Positions 58,961-64,000 of a DNA stretch of 64,000 nt are shown here, piece by piece. Source of the DNA: Ganaspis brasiliensis (lineage: Eukaryota; Arthropoda; Insecta; Hymenoptera; Figitidae); NCBI GenBank assembly GCA_037103525.1, contig JAZKLR010000023.1, positions 1,922,001 through 1,986,000 on the forward strand, read 5' to 3'. The stretch's first letter is position 1. Each line of letters starts with the position of its first letter. Under the pieces are notes generated by a model, which ran no database searches, was not told the DNA's origin, and was given only the letters and a program-made list of their open reading frames with translations. The translations under genes were made by a program, and so were the position numbers.

Positions 58961-59127
58961 AGATAAATTTTACCTTAATAACTTATATATTACGCACTTA
59001 ATTTTTTTACTATTTTAATATTATAGCTATTAATCATACATAAAAGAAATTCGGTAAAAATGTGATTTTAGATCCGGGAAAACCGGGAATTTGAAAAGCA
59101 TGTTTCGGTAGACACCCTGAACATATA

Positions 59128-60090
59128 TTATTTTGAAATAAATAAATAAAACTAATTTTTAAATAACTTTTCAAATTTTGTCCCATTTTTCATCATTTGA
59201 ATAAAATACGATAATAATTTCCAAATTTATTGAAAAAATATTCATAAAATTGTCTCATGCGAATGATTTTAAAAAGATTAGCTTGTCCCAGTTTTGAAAA
59301 TTTACTTCCAGTCGAAAATTGTTTCAATTGAAGTGAGAATAAATTGCCGATGACAATTTCCGCTGTTTGTTGTCACCGGCGTTGCAAAATGAGGAAACTG
59401 AACGAGTTCCTGTCAACGGATAAAGTTTCCGAAATTATCGCATCGTATTTTCTTTTTCAGAAATTATTGTGGCCTCGTCATACGAGTCTAAACACGTGTT
59501 ACAAACTCATGCCAACTTCCACTGTTTTGTTTTGAAGCTCGTTTAAATTAAACCAACCAGCCAAATTGAATATTGTACAATAATACCCATCATTTATTAT
59601 AAAGAATAATTTGTAATTTTGTAAAAGAAACTTTTTTTTTTAAATTGTATCAATTTTAATTTAGAGAGATGAAATATTTTTGCTAAATGAGACATTTTTT
59701 TTTAACGAGACATGTTTTTTTTTTTAATAAAACACGTTTTTTTAAACATCAGACTAGACTTGTTAACTAATAAATATATGATTAATGAGTAATCGTTTAA
59801 GATTACCAAGTACACGGGAGCAATTTGCAATCGTTAAATATTAATTGAAAGACTAATTGTTGAATAAATTGCTGCAATCACAATAAGATCTCACTCAGTG
59901 GATTTCTTTTGTCATGTTTTACTATTAACGTGTTGCGTATTTTACTCACACGGAAGTGTGTGGCGAATAATAATCATTGCCAGTTAAATGATAAATCTTG
60001 TTTTGACCATCCCATAAATAGACACTTGGATCTTGAACGCAAAGAAAACTGTCGAGAGTAACAGAAATATTTCGACAGTTTTTTTTTTAC
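59128..60090. other. Unique DNA, no gene supported
   Basis: A short + strand ORF at 59344-59535 is in a less AT-rich patch and contains an acceptor-like TTTTCTTTTTCAG at about 59448-59460, but the peptide is not recognised and no donor pairs with it convincingly. The rest is AT-rich. Confidence 0.4.
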
Positions 60091-63000
60091 TGAGGGGCCC
60101 TCAGTTAACCCTAATAAAACATTTTTTTAGGACAAAATTTAGAAAATTTTAGATTTAAAAAAATTGCAAGAAATAATTTAAAATTAAACAAAATAATTAA
60201 TGATTTTTCAAATTAATTGAAAAAAAAAAGAAATTAATTAAAAATTGGGGAAAGTAATTTAAAAACTCACAGGAATATATTAAAAATAAATAAAATAATT
60301 TAAAATTGAGAAAATTACTTAAAAATCTGAAAAATAAATTTAAAACAATTGAATAATATAAAATTTGAGAAAATAATTAAAAAATGAAAAAATATTATTG
60401 AAAATTGAGATAAATAATATAAAATTGAAAAATATAATTCAGATTTGAGAAAATAATTGAGAAAATTATATAATATATTTTAAATAAAGGAAAGTTAAAG
60501 AAAATTTCAGAAAAATACTTAAAACTTTCAGAAGTCCATTGAAAAAAAAATAATTAAAAATTAGAGAAAATAAATGAAACAAGATAAACATAGTTTAAAA
60601 TTAAAGAGAGTAATTTAAACTCTTAGTAATTTCTAATTGAACAGAAATAATTAACAACATTTTGGAAATTACGAAAAAGAACGATAGTAACTGAAAATGG
60701 AAGAAAATAATATAAAAAATCATATAAAGAATTTTATAATTGAATGAAATAATTGAAATCTCAGATAAATAGTTAACAATTTTTTAAATTATAAAAGAAA
60801 TGGAAAAAATGGAAAATTGAAAAAATTACAGAATTTTTTTTTAATTAAAAAAAATTGAAATTTGAGAAAAATATATGAATTGAATATCAATTGAAAAAAT
60901 GAGAATAACTTTAAATTGGAGAAAAGAATTGAAGAAAGCTAAAAATAAATGAAATTTATTACAAAAATTAATTAAAAAATTGGAAATTATGAAATCATTT
61001 GAAAATAATTAAAAAATGAAGAAAATAATTGAAATTGAAGAACAATACTTATAAATCTTTGAAAATAATTTTAGAAAAAAAGAAAAATAATTAACAATCG
61101 CGAAAAATAATTGAAAACTGATAAAATTAATTCAGAATTTAAAAAAAAAAAAAAAAAAATTGAAATATGCTGCACGTAATTTAAGATTGAGAAAAAAATT
61201 GAAATATGATGAAATAAAAATTTAAATATGAAAAATTGATAACAGTAAATAAAATTTAAGGGAAACAGTTAAAAATCGTAGAATATACGTTTAATAAAAC
61301 AAAATATTTACAAAATTACTTAAAAATTTTCTTAAAGAGAATTATTAGAAAATCGCGAAAATAGTCGAAACTTGATGAAAATAATTGAAATTTTAGAAAA
61401 ATACTTAAAAAATTTAGAAAATAATTTTAGAAAATGAGAATAATAATTAACAATCGAGGAAAATAATTGAAAAATAATAAAATTAAGTCATAGTTTAAAA
61501 AATGATTCAAATATGTTAAAAATAATTTAAATATAAAAGAAGGAGAACAGTAAATAAAATTTGAGCAAAATAATTGAAAAAATCATAGAATATATGTTTA
61601 AAAGAGGAAAATAATTACAAAATTACTTAAAAATTTTAATTAAAGAGAACAATTAAAAAATCGCAGAAATAATCAAAAATTGTTGAAAATAATAAATGAA
61701 ATTTCAGATAAACAATTGCATTTTTGAAAATTAAGCCAAAAGAATGAAAATAATTAAAAAGCGGAAAAAATAATATAAAATTACAGAATTTGTTTTTAAA
61801 TAAAAGAAAATAATTGAAAAACCGTTTAAAAAATTAAAAATTGAAGACATTAATCTAAATTTGAGATAATAACTGAAAATTTAAGAAATTTATTGAAATC
61901 TACTGAAAATACTAAAATATGAAAAAAATAATTGAAAAATGAGTTTTTTATTTGAAAATTGAAACAAATCATTGAAATATGATAAAAAAAATGATAAGTT
62001 GTAAAAAATAAATCCCATTTGAGGGAAATAATTGAAAAAAACTACACAATTTTTTTCAAATAAAAAGAAAATAATTTAACTTTGAGAAAAATATAAGAAA
62101 GATCTTAGAAATCAATTGAAAAAAATGACAATAACTTAAAATTGCAGAAAAGAATTGAAGGAAGCTAAAAATAAATGAAATTTACGATAATTAATAAAAA
62201 AAAATTGGATATTATGAAAACAATTGAAAATAATTAAAAACTGAAGAAAATAATTGAAATTTGAGAAAAATTCTTAAAAATTCTAGAAAATAATTTTAGA
62301 CAATGAGAATTATAATAATTAACAATCGAGGAAAATAATTGATAAATAATAGAATCAATTTAAAATTAAAAAAATAATTCAAATATGCTGAAAAGAATTT
62401 TAGATTGAGAAAAATAATTGACATTTATGATGAAAATAATTTAAATATGAAAGAATGTGAACAGTAAATAAAATTTGAGCAAAATAATCTAAGATATCAT
62501 ACATTATATGTTTAAAAGAGGAAAATAATTACAAAATTACTTAAAAATTTTAACTAAAGAAAATAATTTAAAAATCGCAAAACTAATCGAAAATTGATGA
62601 AAATAATAATTGAAATGTCAGATTGTGCCAAAAAAATGAAAATAATTTAAAATCGGTGAAAATAATATGAAATTACAGAATTTATTTTTAAGTAAAAGGA
62701 AATAATTGAAAAATATTTTAAAAAATTGAAAATTAAAAACAATAATTGAAATTTGAGATAATAACTAAAAATTTAGGAAATTAATTGAAAAATAATGAAA
62801 ATATTAAAAGAGAGAGAAAATAATTGCAATAATATATTAAAAAGAAATGAAAATTGAACAAAAGAATTGAAAATTTAGATATATATATATATTTGAAAGG
62901 TCAGTAAATGAATTCAGAAATTATGAAAATGATTTAAAATTCAATAAACTAATTGCAAAAGCACAAAAATAATTTTAAGTTAAAAAATAAATTTAAATTC

Positions 63001-63160
63001 GCGATGAATAATATAAAATTAAAAAATAAATCATTAAATTTATTTAATGTCAAGGCAAAAATAATTAAAATTGAAAAAGTGATTGAGAAAACTAAACAAA
63101 ATAATTGAAATTTGATGAAAGTAAAAAGATTTAGGGAGTTAATTTAAAAGCAATTAAAAT
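60091..63160 (-). mobile_element. hAT-like element, copy 3, both termini lost
   Basis: GAGGGGCCCTCAGTTAACCC at about 60092 and AATAAAAC..AGGACAAAATTTAG match the inner side of the right end of copy 2 read in reverse, but the terminal CAGTGGCGTAACT is missing. The body is the purine-rich array (about 60170-63160) and aligns unit for unit with copy 1 (for example TCAAGGCAAAAATAATTAAA near 63050 and 3059). It stops at 63160, where a palindromic element is inserted and copy-1-type subterminal sequence does not resume. Confidence 0.75.
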
Positions 63161-63550
63161 AATTAACCGATTAAACGAACTTACCTTAAGTGAAGTTCAA
63201 TCGAAATTATATGAGTCGTCTCGTTCGAATAGATCATATTGTAGTAGTACTCTTTCTGCTAGATCTGGTCACAGTTTTTTAAAGCTTTTTTGAAAAAAAG
63301 ACTTTTTCGCGCCTATATTCCACGGACATCCGTAGATGGCGCTGCACATTTCCGGCTTGTCATTTATTTTAAAGATGTTTTGACAAATCGCAAACGTTTA
63401 TTTGGGGTATTCTTTGGAAAAAGAAGGGTTTTATAAAACTAAAAAACGAATTTTTTCGTTATAAAGGGCGGGAGTGATCTATTCGAACGAGACGACTCAT
63501 ATAATTTCGATTGAACTTCACTTAAGGTAAGTTCGTTTAATCGGTTAATT
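63161..63550. mobile_element. 390-bp inverted-repeat element with identical 76-bp arms, TTAA target
   Basis: 63161-63236 and 63475-63550 are exact reverse complements (starting AATTAACCGATTAAACGAAC). The outermost TTAA on each side would be the duplication of a piggyBac-like target, leaving CCGATTAAACG ends. The middle is GC-richer and contains TAGATGGCGCTG at 63333-63344. Perfect arms imply recent insertion or homogenisation. No ORF. Confidence 0.88.
63333..63344 (+). promoter_or_regulatory. CTCF-like motif TAGATGGCGCTG inside the inverted-repeat element
   Basis: The 12-mer contains AGATGGCGC, the core of the insect CTCF recognition sequence. Binding is not shown by sequence alone. Confidence 0.35.
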
Positions 63551-64000
63551 ATATTTCGTCGTCTCGTTCTTCTAGATCATATTGTAGATGTTTAAAGTCG
63601 TTTTGCGATTTGTATTATTTTTGATTTTTCAATATTTGTAAATTTGTAAACTATTACATTAGAAATAATCAAATAAATATATACAATATTTATGTATAAT
63701 CTGGGATTTACTGTATTTTATTCAATAGAGAACATTCTTATTTTATTTGGGATCCTAGTCCGCAGAATAATTCATGAAGGAAAAATTGTATTTTTACCAT
63801 TATCTTATTAATTGTTAAATTTTGTATTGCTTATTAAAAGGTGACTAAAGCTATGAATGTCATGAATTTTACATTAGAGTTTCATCCTATAATTAAACAC
63901 TTTGATTTGGCTTTAGTGTCGTCACAAATTCTAATACATTTGTAAGGTACCATATGTATATTAACATTGGTTTCAAATCTATCATTTGAGGAAAACTTGC
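63551..64000. other. Flank with internal sequence of a related element; no gene
   Basis: CGTCGTCTCGTTCTTCTAGA and ATCATATTGTAG at 63557-63588 resemble the inner part of the left arm at 63215-63246, so the 390-bp element probably inserted into a related element. The rest is AT-rich and runs to the window end without an ORF. Confidence 0.45.

Larger units (their letters stand above)
55536..59119. mobile_element. CAGGGTGTCTA-ended element (3584 bp) with AT-array cargo
   Basis: The left end CAGGGTGTCTATTCACCGGG and the right end in reverse CAGGGTGTCTACCGAAACAT share 11 bases. CCGGGAA and AAAACCGGGAATTTG blocks lie inside both ends. AACATA directly abuts both ends (55530-55535 and 59120-59125), a 6-bp target duplication. 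The left quarter is unique; the rest is pyrimidine-rich AT array interrupted by a second CAGGGTGG-ended element. A further terminus-like CAGGGCTGCCAGTGACTTAC at 55885 has no partner. No transposase ORF is present. Confidence 0.8.

Overview
This is a eukaryotic nuclear window, almost certainly from an insect. It is very AT-rich, has spliced genes with GT-AG introns, many TA-flanked miniature inverted-repeat elements, and no operons or tRNA/rRNA genes. A hymenopteran is my guess, but nothing in the sequence proves the order.

The one gene I can name is autophagy gene ATG10 on the + strand. Its last three coding exons lie at 3771-4011, 5621-5789 and 9916-10087, with compatible splice phases. They encode 193 codons, including the catalytic Cys in an HPC motif. 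The first exon or exons lie left of the window. The gene's introns are full of mobile elements. I found no other gene that I recognise. Four GC-richer islands may hold first exons or small ORFs of unknown genes: 25465-25662, 38990-39620, 46551-46760 and 49050-49800.

Roughly 40% of the window is one degenerate AT-rich repeat, a loose ~20-22 bp unit of the type TCAATTATTTTCTTCAATTT. It is strongly strand-asymmetric: the purine-rich strand is + at 1-3180, 5985-8890, 11095-13375, 38460-38860 and 60170-63160, and the pyrimidine-rich strand is + at 17290-18556, 20760-24650, 28080-31770, 36450-38330 and 55990-58960. In several places these arrays are clearly the cargo of DNA transposons with defined ends. 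A hAT-like element at 20471-24747 has the 8-bp duplication GATCTTTC. A second, different hAT-like family at 35722-38949 has the 8-bp duplication ATTTCAAT. A CAGGGTG-ended element at 55536-59119 has a 6-bp duplication. No transposase ORF is visible in any of them.

Other structure includes a foldback element built from exact 142-bp tandem units (32311-34054) and a promoter-like dispersed repeat with NRF1-type and E-box palindromes, present in two copies, one split by an insertion (10547-13857 and 43680-44217). There is also a young inverted-repeat element with identical 76-bp arms and a CTCF-like site (63161-63550), and a Tc1-type foldback interrupted by a small retroelement-like insertion (50147-51139). 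Several TA-flanked MITEs and a ~650-bp hairpin (51662-52310) complete the picture. The window is best read as one compact housekeeping gene embedded in, and expanded by, non-autonomous transposons carrying satellite-like cargo.
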